64,000 bases of DNA, taken from the NCBI GenBank assembly GCA_963662175.1, contig OY759221.1, positions 21,129,027-21,193,026 on the forward strand, in the 5' to 3' direction. The notes under the pieces are model-generated. The model was not told the origin of the DNA. It was given only the letters and a program-made list of their open reading frames with translations, and made no database searches. Below are positions 52,620 through 63,805 of the stretch, piece after piece. This DNA is from Aradus depressus (lineage: Eukaryota > Arthropoda > Insecta > Hemiptera > Aradidae). The first letter of the stretch is position 1. Each line of letters begins with the position of its first letter. Made by a program: the position numbers and the translations under genes.

Positions 52620-53140
52620 ACTTAGGAGGTCAAGCTTTGCTCCATGTGTAATAACAAGCAAGATGAAAATGTGTTTCACTTTATTTCCGTATGCCCCATC
52701 TTAAATGAATTTCGTTTTATATATTTTGGTGAAGCAGAGTTGAGCTATGTTCAGTTTATTGAATATGTAAATAGACGAAATTACAAAACTTTAATTGGCT
52801 ATTGCAAAGCTGCCTGGAATTATAGATTTGAGCTAGTTTCAGAATTTAATTATTAGTGATATATAAACAGGAAGATGTTTTTTATGTTTTTTATTTTTAT
52901 TTTTTGTTAGTTTTTTTTTTTAAGGATCATTTAAGTTAATTTTCTAAATTACTGCATTTGTATTTGTATTTGAATTTTTTTTTATTTTGTCACTTTTATA
53001 TATGTATGAGTAAAAATAGAAGAGATAACCCCTCAGGCGGTCAATTTGACCATGAGTATTGTCGGTCAATACTATTATTATTAATGTACATTTGTAAAAA
53101 TAAAAATAAATAATATAAGACTATTGTTATTATTATTATT
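52620..53140 (+). pseudogene. LINE C-terminal fragment with 3' tail
   Basis: A frame of 70 codons ends at 52856. Just before its ATG the frame reads C-S-M-C, giving C-x2-C-x9-H-x4-C (HFISVC), then PILNEFRFIYFGEAELSY and 'YCKAAWNYRFELVSEFNY', a LINE ORF2 C-terminus. The 3' part has 'CAGGCGGTCAATTTGACC' and an (ATT)-rich end, paralleling the LINE tail at 17110. Everything upstream is lost. Confidence 0.65.
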
Positions 53141-53629
53141 ACATTATAAGAGGGAAGAGGGAGGGAGGGCGGCCGCCATCTTGCTCACTAGCCCTTGTGG
53201 CAATACCAATCTTTTCCCCCTACTGACATTTCACCGACATCACTATAGACGCCTTTAGCGCCAATGGTCCATCATTAAAAGCAATGGTCAATGAGTGTAA
53301 ACTTAGTATTGAAGGAGTACCACGACCCATCATGAACTTACATTGAAAAATGTAAATTTCCCAAAAAATAAATAAACAAATAAATAAGTAAAATATGTTT
53401 CTCACTTGATAACTTCTCTAATACTTTCTTTCTTATCTTTCAGATAAAGAAAATCCTGGCTTGATAGGCTTTCAAAAAAATATTCCAAAGAGACAGGAAG
53501 TTGAGTGGTTCCTTAGTTGAGAAAGGAAAAAAAAAAATAAACTTTGTCTTCTGAGATCATTAAGTGGTTTAAAAGCCGGTTGTGCTTGGGCTGAGTCAAC
53601 ATCAAAGCTCTCCAATGATGCAAATTCAG

Positions 53630-53652
53630 GAGGGGGGGGGGGGGGGGGGGGG
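53630..53652. repeat. G homopolymer
   Basis: An almost uninterrupted run of G following AGGA. The frames through it are artefacts. Confidence 0.9.
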
Positions 53653-53934
53653 TGACGAGAAGGGCTGTTATTTTATTCATAAGAAAAGTTCGGACCTTGT
53701 TCCCATCTTGAAGAAAGTTTTTATACAAACAGTTGTAAAGCTTGTGTCAACGAGGCGACAAACCAGCTTCAACCCTCCTCTTAGACACCGCTTATCAAAA
53801 ATGAAACGACTACAGGGATAGTCAACCCTTTTCCCTATGGCCCACTAGTGGGCGCTTTAAGTTCCTTAACGAACTTAAATTGATAAATTGGATATAGAAA
53901 AACGAATTGAAGATGTTTTGAACTTGAATGAAAT

Positions 53935-54760
53935 GATGAATGAAAAGAAATTTTATTATTCTGGGATCGAGGTCCCCTAAGAATAAATACATACAGAGTA
54001 AAGAAAATGAAACAATGAAATATAGTATCAGTAAAAATAAATAAAAAGACAGGTAGGTAAATAAAAATTAGTGCTATATTGGAGAAAAACTATACAACTA
54101 AAAAATAGATAAAAAGGAAATAGAAAAACAGGAAAAAACATAAAATTAACAACTTCAATATGATGAAAAAAAATAAAATAAATAAATAAAAGTATCTACA
54201 AAAATAAAAGAGAATAAGTAAAAAAGAAAAAAAAGAAAATCTATTCACCTAAGAAATAAATAAAATTGATAATATAAATATAAATATAAATCGACCGAGC
54301 ATAGTACTATGATGGTTGATTATAAAAGAGAAGGAAGGATGCCCAGCCAAGGTTAAAAATAAAATTAATTTAGAAAGCAGAAAATAAGATAGGATAAAAA
54401 ATAAATAAATGCATAATAAAAATATAGTTATGCGTAAATGAGACAAAAAGGAATAATATTGATTATGATGGAATAATTTGGGAAATATGATTTAAAAAAA
54501 ACAAATATATAATAAAAATAGAGAATGACAAAGACAAAAAAGAGAGAGAAAAAAAAAAGGGGAAAAGTAATTTGAATGATTAAGGTTGACGAATTAGAGA
54601 ATACAGGGGAGAGATCAAAGGGGAGTGGATTGTTTAGCGAAGAGATATTGGAATAGTGAGGATTTGAAGGAAGCCACAGAAGGAGTGAACTTGAAGGTGT
54701 ATGACGAAAAATCTTTTTAATGCAAATATTGAGAAGGCTGACACTACTTGCCAAGAAGAA
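53935..54760. repeat. Segment duplicate A
   Basis: Shares with 54775-56045 the ordered blocks GAGGTCCCCTAAGAATAAAT, 'AATGAAATATAGTATCAGTA', GATGGTTGATTATAAAAGAG, 'GGAATAATATTGATTATGAT' and AAATATGATTTAAAAAAAA. No gene; this copy lacks the Helitron. Confidence 0.75.
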
Positions 54761-54774
54761 CTGTTTACAACTTA

Positions 54775-56045
54775 GATATGAAATGAAATTAAAATAAAAG
54801 AAATGTTATTATTCTTAGACTGAGGTCCCCTAAGAATAAATACATATAGAGTAAAGAACAGGAAACAATGAAATATAGTATCAGTATGAATTACAAAGAA
54901 ATAAGTGCTACATTGGAGAAAAACTAGACAATTATAAATATGGATAAACAAAAGATTAACATGAAAAAACATAAAATTAGCAGCTAATTATAAAGAAAAA
55001 AAAATTAAATAATAAAAGAGAATATATAAAAAAAACTCTATATAAATAAAAAAATAAATAAAATAGAATAATAAAAATCGACAGAGCATAATACATACTA
55101 TGATGGTTGATTATAAAAGAGAAGGGAGAATGCCCAGGCAACGTTTGAAATAAAATTAATTTTAGACAGTAGGGGCTAGATAGAAAAGTGTGAAGAGAAA
55201 GAAGAAAAATAAAATAAAAACTAAATAAATGCAAGATAAAAATATATAAATACTAGCAGTAATACCCGGCGTTGCCCGGGGAACTTTGACTTTTCTCCTA
55301 ATATCTCTCGTTTGAATCCATTTCAATTCTTCAATAGTACATTCATGATGTTATAATTTTCAATTATTCATATGGAATAACGCTTATAGTCCTTCAACGG
55401 CAGACATCCCAGCTAGTAAGTTTTTAGGACCCCTGGGCACCATGGCTAGTACGCGCCATTCAACGGCGGAAACCACAGCTGGTGAATACTTAGCATCAGT
55501 GGACGTCCTAGCCAGTGCGTACTTGAGAACGCTTGTGACCACCAGGTTGATTAAAACATAGACTTCAACCATCCTGGAGCTAAAACTAATTTATTCAAAA
55601 AGATTTCTCATTAATCGTTGCAATGGTTTTCGAGTTACAAAGATTGCGTGAGTGGATGCTGGGATGACCCAGGGGTTGATTAAAAAATATACCTTAACCT
55701 TCCGGTAGATAAAACTTATCTATTCAAAAAGATTCCTCATTATTCGTTGCAATGGTTTTCGAGTTACAAAGATTGCGTGGGTGGATGCTGGGATGGACCA
55801 GATATTGAGGTACTAATACGCCTATAACCTTCCACAGACGATGACGAAAAAATTAAAAAAAAAAATTAATCAAATCCATCAAGCCGTTCGTGAGTTATAG
55901 CGGTACAACGCACAGACATTTTCAGCTTTATATATAAGATGTAGAATGAACAAAAAAGGTATAATATTGATTATGATCAAATAATTTAGGAAATATGATT
56001 TAAAAAAAATATAATAAAAATAGAGAATAACAAAAAAAAAGGAAG
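54775..56045. repeat. Segment duplicate B, with Helitron inserted
   Basis: Same block order as duplicate A, split by the Helitron at 55253-55939. Immediately outside the Helitron the sequence reads AATA and TGTAGAATGA, aligning to the unbroken site in A near 54430. Confidence 0.75.
55253..55939 (-). mobile_element. Non-autonomous Helitron, copy 3
   Basis: Reverse orientation. CTAG at 55253-55256 and hairpin ACCCGGCGTTGCCCGGG, with the TC end at 55938-55939. 687 bp. The empty site in duplicate A confirms insertion between A and T without duplication. A 62-codon frame (55572-55384) is conserved with copy 1 but has no known domain. Confidence 0.9.
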
Positions 56046-56180
56046 AGATGATGAAGAGAGTAAATATAATTCCGCTAGTGGTGGATGTAAAAACATATGG
56101 CTAAATAAAAAAATGGCAGCGTTATATCCAAATATGTGGAAAATGATATTAAATTCCCTACCTCATATCTTGTAGAATGA

Positions 56181-56312
56181 GGCTTTAGTGTAGTTAATCA
56201 TATTATGACCAAACAGAGAAACCGTCTGAATATTTCCGAAAGAGGAGACCTTCGTTTGTTCCTTACGAATATTGAACCAGATATCAAAATGATTTATTTA
56301 TCTAATGTTTAA
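56181..56312 (+). pseudogene. hAT (ZBED-like) transposase C-terminal remnant
   Basis: The frame reads GFSVVNHIMTKQRNRLNISE, RGDLRLFLTNIEPDI and ends in TAA at 56312. This is the dimerisation tail of ZBED/FAM200-like hAT transposases. A stop lies directly upstream (56178). Confidence 0.7.
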
Positions 56313-57070
56313 TATTATTATTTTTGTACTCATATTTTCAAGTATTTATTTAATAATTTATTTTTATTTTTTAGTAGTATTGCTAATTCTAATCCAAGCG
56401 TATCAGACTCTAAGTGTTAATATCTGTTTATGTATCTAAATTTTAAACTATCTTTATGTAAATATTCTTATGACGTATCCTATATTATGGTTTAACGGAA
56501 ATAAAAATTATTATTTGGAAAAAAAATTATTATGTGATAAAATATATACATATGTAATAAATTTTGTTTTTTAAAAAATATGATCGATTACGATTTTAGT
56601 AAAAGTGTATTTTTGATGAGTGGTCGATGCTGAAGAAATTTGCTAAGCCAGTTTTTTTCGACAAATGTGTGCAAGCTAATCTCAAATTGCGGCTCACTGG
56701 GTGAGTTCGAAGATCGTTTTAAGATTACGTATGCAAAGAGGGTCGTGGAGGATGGATCCCACTCGACTGTGCTGTGAGAGGTGAGCTGTGCATACTGTGG
56801 ACTTGGCCAAGTTCCTTAGTCTATTTGACTGTCTCACTACACCACCACCTCCCGTCTTCTCCTAATTACCATCTCTTTGAAACCCCACTCAGAGTTGGCC
56901 AGACAGACACCTTTAGTTTGTTTATTTAGCCTTAAAGTATATCATTTAGCTATTCTCTATTGAATAACTAGTTACTCAATTGAATAACTAATAGTTTTAG
57001 TTAAAGTGTAAAATGCTATAATGGAATAATTAGATCTCTTGGGTGAGTCAAAGGGTTTATATTCCCTCCG
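56313..57070. other. Unassigned stretch
   Basis: AT-rich to 56580, then less AT-rich to 56900 with 'CAAATTGCGGCTCACTGGG', which may be a hAT-type end. No gene is supported. Confidence 0.3.
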
Positions 57071-57076
57071 GGCTGA

Positions 57077-57105
57077 AAATATATATATATATATATATGT
57101 ATATA
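57077..57105. repeat. (AT)n microsatellite
   Basis: About 11 AT repeats followed by GTATATAAG. Confidence 0.85.
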
Positions 57106-57134
57106 AGTATATCACAGGTTGCAAAATAAAATAA

Positions 57135-57735
57135 TCGTCGGTGAATAACCAGCGATGTACTTCCCCAGAGCGAATTAATTAACTTTTCGCATCCTCCTCC
57201 GCGCTTATATTCAACAGTTGAGTAACATAGAGGCTCCTAAATCCTCAAATTAAATTTTATGTCAAAACATTCGTAACATCGGCAGTTATTGGGGTTTATG
57301 TGTTGAGCCCCCTCTGATCCCCACTTCCCTTCCGTCGATTCCGCTGAAAATTGCTGTGTCATCCTTATGAGGTTTTGAATTCATATATGAAATTTTGTGT
57401 CGATACATTAATTACATCGACAGTTATTGGGGCTTATGTATTGAGCCCCTTCTGATCCCCACTTCCCTTCTGTCCATTTCGCTGAAAATTGATAAGTGTC
57501 ATCCTTATGGAGTTTTGAATTCATATATGAAATTTTGTATCGATACATTCATTACATCGACAGTTATTGGAGCTTTTATATTAAGCCTCTCCCCTAATCG
57601 CTCCCCTTTGTTCGAGTTGGCTGAAAAACATTAGGTGTTGTCTTTAGAGGGTTTTGAGGTCTGGAAACATGAAATTCCTTTAAAAACTCTGCATCGAATT
57701 TTTGACCAATGTTCCCCTAACATATAGCTGTTGAA
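57135..57735 (+). repeat. Family R, near-complete copy with three tandem modules
   Basis: Hairpin end CGTCGGTGAATAACCAGCGA, then three ~140-base modules each with 'TCGATACATT', 'GGCAGTTATTGGGG'-like and 'CTGAAAATTG...GTGTCATCCTTATG' blocks, then CATGAAATTCCTTTAAAAAC and a degraded end 'CCCCTAACATATAGCTG'. No protein-coding signal. Confidence 0.7.
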
Positions 57736-57769
57736 GTAAAGTGAGAAAAATATATATTACTTTTACCAT

Positions 57770-58190
57770 AAGTGTAAATTGCCACCTTTATAAAATACAA
57801 ATACAGAACAGATTTATGGATGTGGAGCACGTAGCGGATCCAGGCTCTCTCTAGAGAGTTGAGCACTGGAGGCCCCCCCCTCTGAAGAATGTATTCTATA
57901 AGAAGCCTGCTTGCTCCTTTTCACCGATTGAAAACTGATGCCCCATCAGAAATCCATCAGCTTATATATCACCATAAATCAAAAGACGGAAAAACTTTTT
58001 GTCTTCACAGCCTCCTAGTTTTGTAGCCGTTGCATGTTTCTTTGCTTTATGAGGTTATGCTATTTGGGCCTAACATAGACACTCTTCTCTCACACAATTC
58101 ACACCGATATTTATCTACTATTTATATTGTATACCAAATCTACTTTATTGTTTTATAAATACAAAGGCCCAGCTGGGGCAGAAAGGAACT
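57770..58190. other. Unassigned stretch
   Basis: No convincing frame or repeat. Confidence 0.3.
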
Positions 58191-58450
58191 CTACAGATTA
58201 ATGATTGATAGAGTCGACAATATCTTTTCAATATAGTCATTATAAGGCCCTTAATATAATGAATAGAGTGGATTTGTGTGGTGAAGGTGTCAAGTGTTTG
58301 CGATGTGAGACAAACAGTTGACGACATCTTCACCACACACATCCACTCAAGTCATAATAAGGCCCTGAAGAAGGAAATAAATATTTTCCGAAACTTTGCC
58401 CAAATACTGAGTTTTATTTACACGACAGAACCTCGAATTCCTTCTTTGTA
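58190..58450. mobile_element. Fold-back Penelope-like repeat, relative of 1762-2046
   Basis: Shares GTCGACAATATCTTTTCAAT (inverse of 2035-2060), CACACACATCCACTCAAGTC and ACGACAGAACCTCGAATTCC. The left arm lacks the ribozyme core. Confidence 0.6.
58361..58400 (+). ncRNA. Hammerhead ribozyme-like motif, degraded
   Basis: GGCC, CTGAAGA core, GGAAA/TTTCC stem II, GAAACTTTGCC. Helix III and stem I pairing are weaker than at 1947-1987. Confidence 0.4.
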
Positions 58451-59540
58451 TATCTCTACTGATTATTCTTATTTTATTGAAAAATATTTACAATTGTACA
58501 CACCATTAGTAAATTTTATGGCAATTTGAGAAACGGTAACATAATATGGTAAAAAAGTAGGATAAATAACAATAAATGGATAAACAAACTATGTAAAAAA
58601 TAATAATAATAATGGAAAAAATTAAATAAGATAAAGTGAATTAAAATGACTAAATAAAGTGTAAAATAAAAAATAAATAAATTTAAAAAATGTATACATA
58701 TATAAAATAAAAATTACAATATTAGTAAAATCTTGATGGAGGTTGGGGAGGCCGCGAGGGCCCGGTTGACTTACCGCACCATCCTGCTCTATCTAGCACT
58801 TACCAGCAGCGGAGGCAGACCAAGATGAACCATAGACCTGGAAGTGTAACCATATGAGGAAAGAAACTAGTCCCTTGTAGCACCCTCTAGATTCTGGCAA
58901 ACTATATGAGTAGGTTTCTCGACCAGCGCCGCCTTAGTCTTCGGGGAGGATAGTCTCTGTTTGGATAAGAGATGACAGGAGTCGAGGAGAGAGGTTAGAG
59001 TGGAATTTGTGGTATTATTTATTGTCTTGTAAATAGTTAAGTTTCTTCTCAATAGAGATTATATCTTTGAAAAATTGTCTCCACTGCAAAAGCAGATTTC
59101 CCTTAATTCATTATTCGGACGAAAATCTATTGAATGATATATTACATTTTAAAACAAATTCTCGACGAAGCATCCCCTTCCCCCACTGCGTTCTTACATG
59201 AATCGTCAACAATCCCTCCCTCTCCCGCGACTACACCCCCTACACTGGCGTAGCTCTGGAGCCGTTATTGCCGCTCATAGTGAAACACATTTTTCAAGTT
59301 ATGGGCTCACATAGCCCATTACTATCCTAAATTTGTCAAAATTGCATTCTCAGTTAATCTTACTTTTGAAAATGTTAGTTAAATTCCTGACAGGTATAAT
59401 TTTTGGAGTTCGATATATTGTATACTATTATACAGCTTATAACCTCCAGGTTGTACATGGAGATTCTGAATTCATGTATAATATATTTATCACAGCATCA
59501 CTTCCTTCTAATCATTTTTTAGCTTTTTAAGAACTAGTAA
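58451..59540. other. Unassigned stretch
   Basis: 58740-59050 is less AT-rich and has a 61-codon minus frame without known domains. I see no supported gene. Confidence 0.3.
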
Positions 59541-59785
59541 TTACTGAAGTTTCGGTAAGTACTCTCATCATCAATATAATTTAACTTGACATTTTTACTG
59601 TTAATCAAATCTTCTTTTCACAAAAAATATTTATTGTGTCTGCCTCTATATTTAAAGTCTTGACTTGATGTTTGAATATAGAGTTCAACTCAATAAATAT
59701 GTTGTGTAAAAAGAAAATTTTGATAAAGAACAAATAAATTATAGATACTGATGGGAGTACTTCCAGAAACGTCTACTATGAGAGT
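59540..59785. mobile_element. Penelope-like inverted-arm remnant
   Basis: Hammerhead-like cores in opposite orientation at 59545-59573 (minus: TTGATGATGAGAGTAC then CGAAAC) and 59746-59772 (plus: ACTGATGGGAGTACTTCCAG then AAACGT), with inverted flanking blocks. Both cores have substitutions. Confidence 0.45.
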
Positions 59786-59896
59786 CCTAAATTTTGCCTA
59801 CCTAGATTTATTCACCTAGGGTAAGTGTCTTTAACGAGTAGGGTACCTGACATCGCACATGAACCTATCCGAAGGACTGCAAACTCAGTCACAAAT
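59773..59896 (-). repeat. tRNA-derived SINE, body fragment
   Basis: TACTATGAGAGTCCTAAATT, 'TTTAACGAGTAGGGTACC' and CCTATCCGAAGGACTGC in reverse order of the SINE. Confidence 0.6.
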
Positions 59897-60023
59897 AGAT
59901 AAAAAAACTTGTCCAAAAATAAAATATTTTAAGGCGTGGGTATGACAAAAACAAATACATATATATTTTTATGGTCTAAATCTTTTTTTTTGGTAATATA
60001 TTAAAAAAATTTCATATACATTT

Positions 60024-60445
60024 TATAAAATGACACCGAACCAATGGAGTAAAGACATATCACATCACTGTTATTATAAAATGACACCGAACCAATGGAG
60101 TAAAGACAGATCACATCAGTGTTATTATAAAATGACACCGAACCAATGGAGTAAAGACAGATCACATCAGTGTTATTATAAAATGACACCGAACCAATGG
60201 AGTAAAGACATATCACATCAGTGTCAATTATAAAATGACACCGAACCAATGGAGAAAAGACAGATCACATCAGTGCCATTATAAAATGACACCGAACCAA
60301 TGGAGTAAAGACAGATCACATCAGTGCCATTATAAAAGGACACCTAACCAATGGAGCAAAGACTGATCGTATCAGTGTTATTATATTATAAAATGACATC
60401 GAACCAATGTAGTAAAGACAGATCACATCAGTGCCATTATAAAAT
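60024..60445. repeat. 51-bp minisatellite, about 8 units
   Basis: Unit AAAATGACACCGAACCAATG + GAGTAAAGACAGATCACATC + AGTGTTATTAT. Because 51 is divisible by 3, frames stay open on both strands with 17-residue repeats, but these are repeat artefacts. Confidence 0.9.
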
Positions 60446-60876
60446 CAATGAATTATTTTTAAAATTAAAAACTGTGTAAGAAAAATTTACATTTTTCATC
60501 TATTTTGTTAAAATTTAATTTTCAACACTTTTAATAGAGACATTTCATTAAAATAACATTTTTTATAAATACATTTTATATGAATGTTTTTACAAGTACT
60601 TATATACAGAAGCTTTGTATAATTGTTCCTAAGAAAATTTTTGTACAAGTGAATAGATACATTAACAAACTGTACATTATATATTTACATATGAATAACA
60701 TTATTTTGTGAATAAAAACTATAAATCAACAATGTGATTATTTATTAATATTATACCCTTTTCATTATGTCAACTCGATAAAAGGGACATCTCTCCTGAA
60801 TCTGAAAACAGATGATCTGACATGAGCTCATTGAAAAACAGATCATCTCAAAACTTGTTATTCGTATAACATATTG

Positions 60877-61040
60877 TGTCTAGTAAAATTAGGATGAAAA
60901 CAGCCTAATCTCATCTGTTTACTAAGGTTATTTTCGTCCTAGATCACGGTATTAATCTAACATATGTCTAGTAAAATTAGGATGAAAACAGCCTAATTTC
61001 ATCTGTTTACTAAGGTTATTTTCGTCCTAGGTCACGGTAT
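60877..61040. repeat. 89-bp direct duplication
   Basis: GTCTAGTAAAATTAGGATGA ... GTCCTAG.TCACGGTAT occurs at 60877 and 60966. Each unit has an inverted pair AGGATGAAAA / TTTTCGTCCT. Confidence 0.8.
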
Positions 61041-61329
61041 AACTCCTATTTACATTTATTTATTATTAAAAAAAAAAAGATACTCTTAAATATTACACAA
61101 TAGTTAAGTGCACATTTTGTTTGTGTTTTTGAGCTCATTTACAATCTACAAACAATGTCAAATTTTCTTATGATTATTATAATTGTATTTAATCATTAAA
61201 AAAAAAAAAAAAATTCAAGTTATCTCGGCAGTTTTCTTAATACATTTACTTTCATTAGTTCTAGGGTCACGTCCCATTATTGGTCGTTTAGGAAAAAAAC
61301 TAACATACGTTTCACGAACCCCAATGGCA

Positions 61330-62040
61330 AGGTTTATACCAGGCATCTCGCATATGTGGACGACTTAGTCATAACCAGACGAACGAAAGCTACATTAGAA
61401 AGGGCTTTCAAGGATTTTAAAAAGGAGTCCAGGAAACTAGGTCAAGAGGACAACAGAAGGAACATGAGAACCAGGAGGAAGGAAGTAAGAGACAGAGAAC
61501 TAGTACTTGGAGGTTGTAGGTATGAAGGGTGGATAGTTTCATTTACCTGGGGGCAGTTATATATAGAGAGGAATGGTGTTGAATGTATTGAAGCGAGGAT
61601 AACGGCCGGGAGTAGATGCTACCGGTCACTGCAGAAGGTGCTCGCATCGAGACGCCAAAATAACAATTTATAGAAGAGTCCTGAGACCGGTCGTCACATA
61701 CACGAGTGAAACCTGGGTCCTGACTAGAAGAGAAGTCTTTCGGGAGAGGAAAGTATTGAGGAAGATATACGGCCTTACTCCAGAGGGGGATAGATGGAGG
61801 ATACGGGACCAATAGGGAGCTGAGGGACCTGTACAAGAGCCAGGACCTGGTGGCCTTCGTGTAGCAGGGGCGGCTGCGATGGCTGGGGCATTTATAGAGG
61901 ATGAAGCCAAGTAGAGTGAGGAGGGACACCCTGGACAAACTCAGGACGATGGTTGTGAGAAGCTAAGAAGTTAGCGGGCTGAGGATAGAGAAGAATGGCG
62001 GAGGATCGTTGCGGAGACCCAGGTTCTATAAGGACCATCA
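61330..62040 (+). pseudogene. RTE-like non-LTR reverse transcriptase, degraded
   Basis: Frame 1 (61348-61673) reads AYVDDLVITRRTKATLERAF, with the catalytic YVDD box intact, then MRTRRKEVRDRELVLGGC and RITAGSRCYRSLQKVLASR. A frameshift near 61665 leads to LRPVVTYTSETWVLTRRE and KVLRKIYGLTPEGDRWR, then RELRDLYKSQDLVAFV and LRWLGHL, broken by stops. These are the palm and thumb parts of a LINE reverse transcriptase. Upstream fingers and endonuclease are missing. Confidence 0.75.
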
Positions 62041-62419
62041 TAACACAAGAGACATTTATTAACCCTACTTTTAAATTTGAAAATGTTTACTAAATTGCTA
62101 CTAAGAAATATGTTAACCAACTAGGGCTTATTTTGGCAGCTAACTCGCTTAGTTGATGGTAATAACACTCAGAAAGCGCAATAAATGATTAATTCATATA
62201 GAAAATTGGGAAAAATGTATTATAAAATATAAATTGGATAATAATAGTGATATTATTGTTCAATTTGGGAGGTTGATAACATTGCAATATATGAAAACTT
62301 CGAGGTAAGATTGGAGTGGTTTTAGATTGGTTTTGTAAGTGTTTAATTACATTGGATTAAATGGATAGTGCTAAATTAGATTAGATTCAATAATACTTGT
62401 AATGTGTCTTATTTTCAAC

Positions 62420-62575
62420 TTCTAAGTTGAGGAACGCGTACATATTGTACGTAACTTGTAATAAATAAATAAAACAAACTTATTGTTGAAATATTGTCTA
62501 TTCCATCAAAGATTTTTCCAGATATCTTCGGTGGAATAAACTATATTTCAAAAATAAGTTTGTTTTATTTATGTG
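62420..62575. repeat. Penelope-arm palindrome without ribozyme
   Basis: 'AATAAATAAAACAAACTTAT' ... 'GTCTATTCCA' at 62460-62510 is followed by its inverse to 62572. These are the outer parts of the 47427/48647 arms; the hammerhead section is missing. Confidence 0.6.
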
Positions 62576-62579
62576 TCTT

Positions 62580-63040
62580 ATGTAAAGTTGGTACACCCAA
62601 AAACTTTAAATAAAATATAAATTAAAAGTTGAATTGCTCTTAATACAGTACATAAATATTTGGAACCTCTCTTAGGCCTCGGTTACAGGAAAAATATTAA
62701 TTAAAAGTGAATACATTTCAAAATACACTAATCAAGCCAAGTAATTAATAATGTATTTATTTAAAAAAAACAATGCTTACTTCTACAGTGTCTACAGGAA
62801 ACATTTTCCTGTATCAAAACCGTAGCCAAATTATACATATTTTATTGAGAGACATCTAGAGGACCTAGGGAATACTATAAGGGCATGAAAAATGGACAAA
62901 AATAACGCTCAATATTGTTTAATAAAAGGAAAGCTAATTGGAGCCGTCCGAATATTGGGGACGTGACCTTACGTAATTACACATTAAAATAATTAAATAG
63001 ATATTTTTGAGTTAATATTGTTTTATTTTCCCAGCTATAC
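62580..63040. other. AT-rich stretch, nothing recognised
   Basis: No frame or repeat is supported. Confidence 0.35.
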
Positions 63041-63044
63041 AAAG

Positions 63045-63414
63045 TATAGGAGAAGTTATGTAATCAGTAAAAAATTCCCTACTGTTTTCAACGGAATTTC
63101 ATGTTTCCCGACCTCATGAATCCAAAAATGAAAGAAAAAAGTCTTTACATGGGTCAGTGAACTACCTATTTCCCGTTAGAATGAATGTATTTACACGAAA
63201 TTTCATATGTAAATCTAAAGTTCTATAGGGACGTCACGTATTAATTTTTAGCGGAATCAATTGAAGGAAACCCCCCCTATCAGAGGGGGGCTCAACTCAA
63301 AAACCCCAATAACTGCCGATGTTATGAATGTCTCGAGACATTAAATTTTATATTGAAATTCAAAGCCCCATAAGGAAGACACTTATAAATTTTCTGCGAA
63401 ATTAGTCAAAGGGG

Positions 63415-63445
<31 letters not shown>

Positions 63446-63645
63446 GGGATCAGAGAAGGGGGCTTGACACAATTACCCTACTAACTGCCCGATATAATGA
63501 ATAACGACACAACATTTAGTACGAGGACTCAGAAGCAAGTATGTAAGGCAAATAATGAGTGTTAGTCCAAACGGTCGATTGGCATTGGAGGGAAGGCGAA
63601 AACGTAATTGATTAATTCGTGCTGGGAAGTAATATCTGGACAGTT
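63045..63645 (-). repeat. Family R copy, minus orientation
   Basis: Starts CAGCTATACAAAGTATAGGA (non-hairpin end). Modules 'CAATAACTGCCGATGTTATG' and 'ATTAATTCGTGCTGGGAAGT' follow. It contains a G28 run at about 63421-63448. Confidence 0.65.
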
Positions 63646-63669
63646 TGCAGGAACATTTTTGTTCTCTGT

Positions 63670-63805
63670 TTAATTCTAAGTTGAGAAACGCGGACATATT
63701 GTGGAAATTTAATAAATAAATAAAACAAACTTATTTTTTGTATTCTCTATTTCAAAAAAAGATATACTTAAACTAGCAATTTCACCACCATCATCAGGTT
63801 TAGTT
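63670..63805 (-). mobile_element. Penelope-like terminal repeat fragment
   Basis: Outer block 'TTCTAAGTTGAGAAACGCGG ... AATAAATAAAACAAACTTAT' as at 47390-47445, followed by a degraded hammerhead-like core on the minus strand (CCTGATGATGGTGGTGAAAT, 63772-63803). Confidence 0.5.

Noticed and set aside
53220..53405. Short frames on both strands in a GC-richer patch
   Set aside because: A plus-strand peptide looks coding-like, but a stop precedes it and there is no acceptor or family match.
54249..55234. Hydrophobic minus-strand frames resembling membrane proteins
   Set aside because: They come from A-rich duplicated non-coding DNA (poly-Phe/Leu/Ile translation) and are disrupted between the two copies.
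60001..60249. Open frames on both strands with 17-residue repeats
   Set aside because: The 51-bp minisatellite unit is a multiple of three, so open frames arise automatically. No start context or conservation supports a gene.
63473..63697. Frame with ARINQLRF-type peptide also seen at 7909-8091
   Set aside because: The peptide is a translation of family R in one frame. It recurs because the repeat recurs and is broken in other copies.
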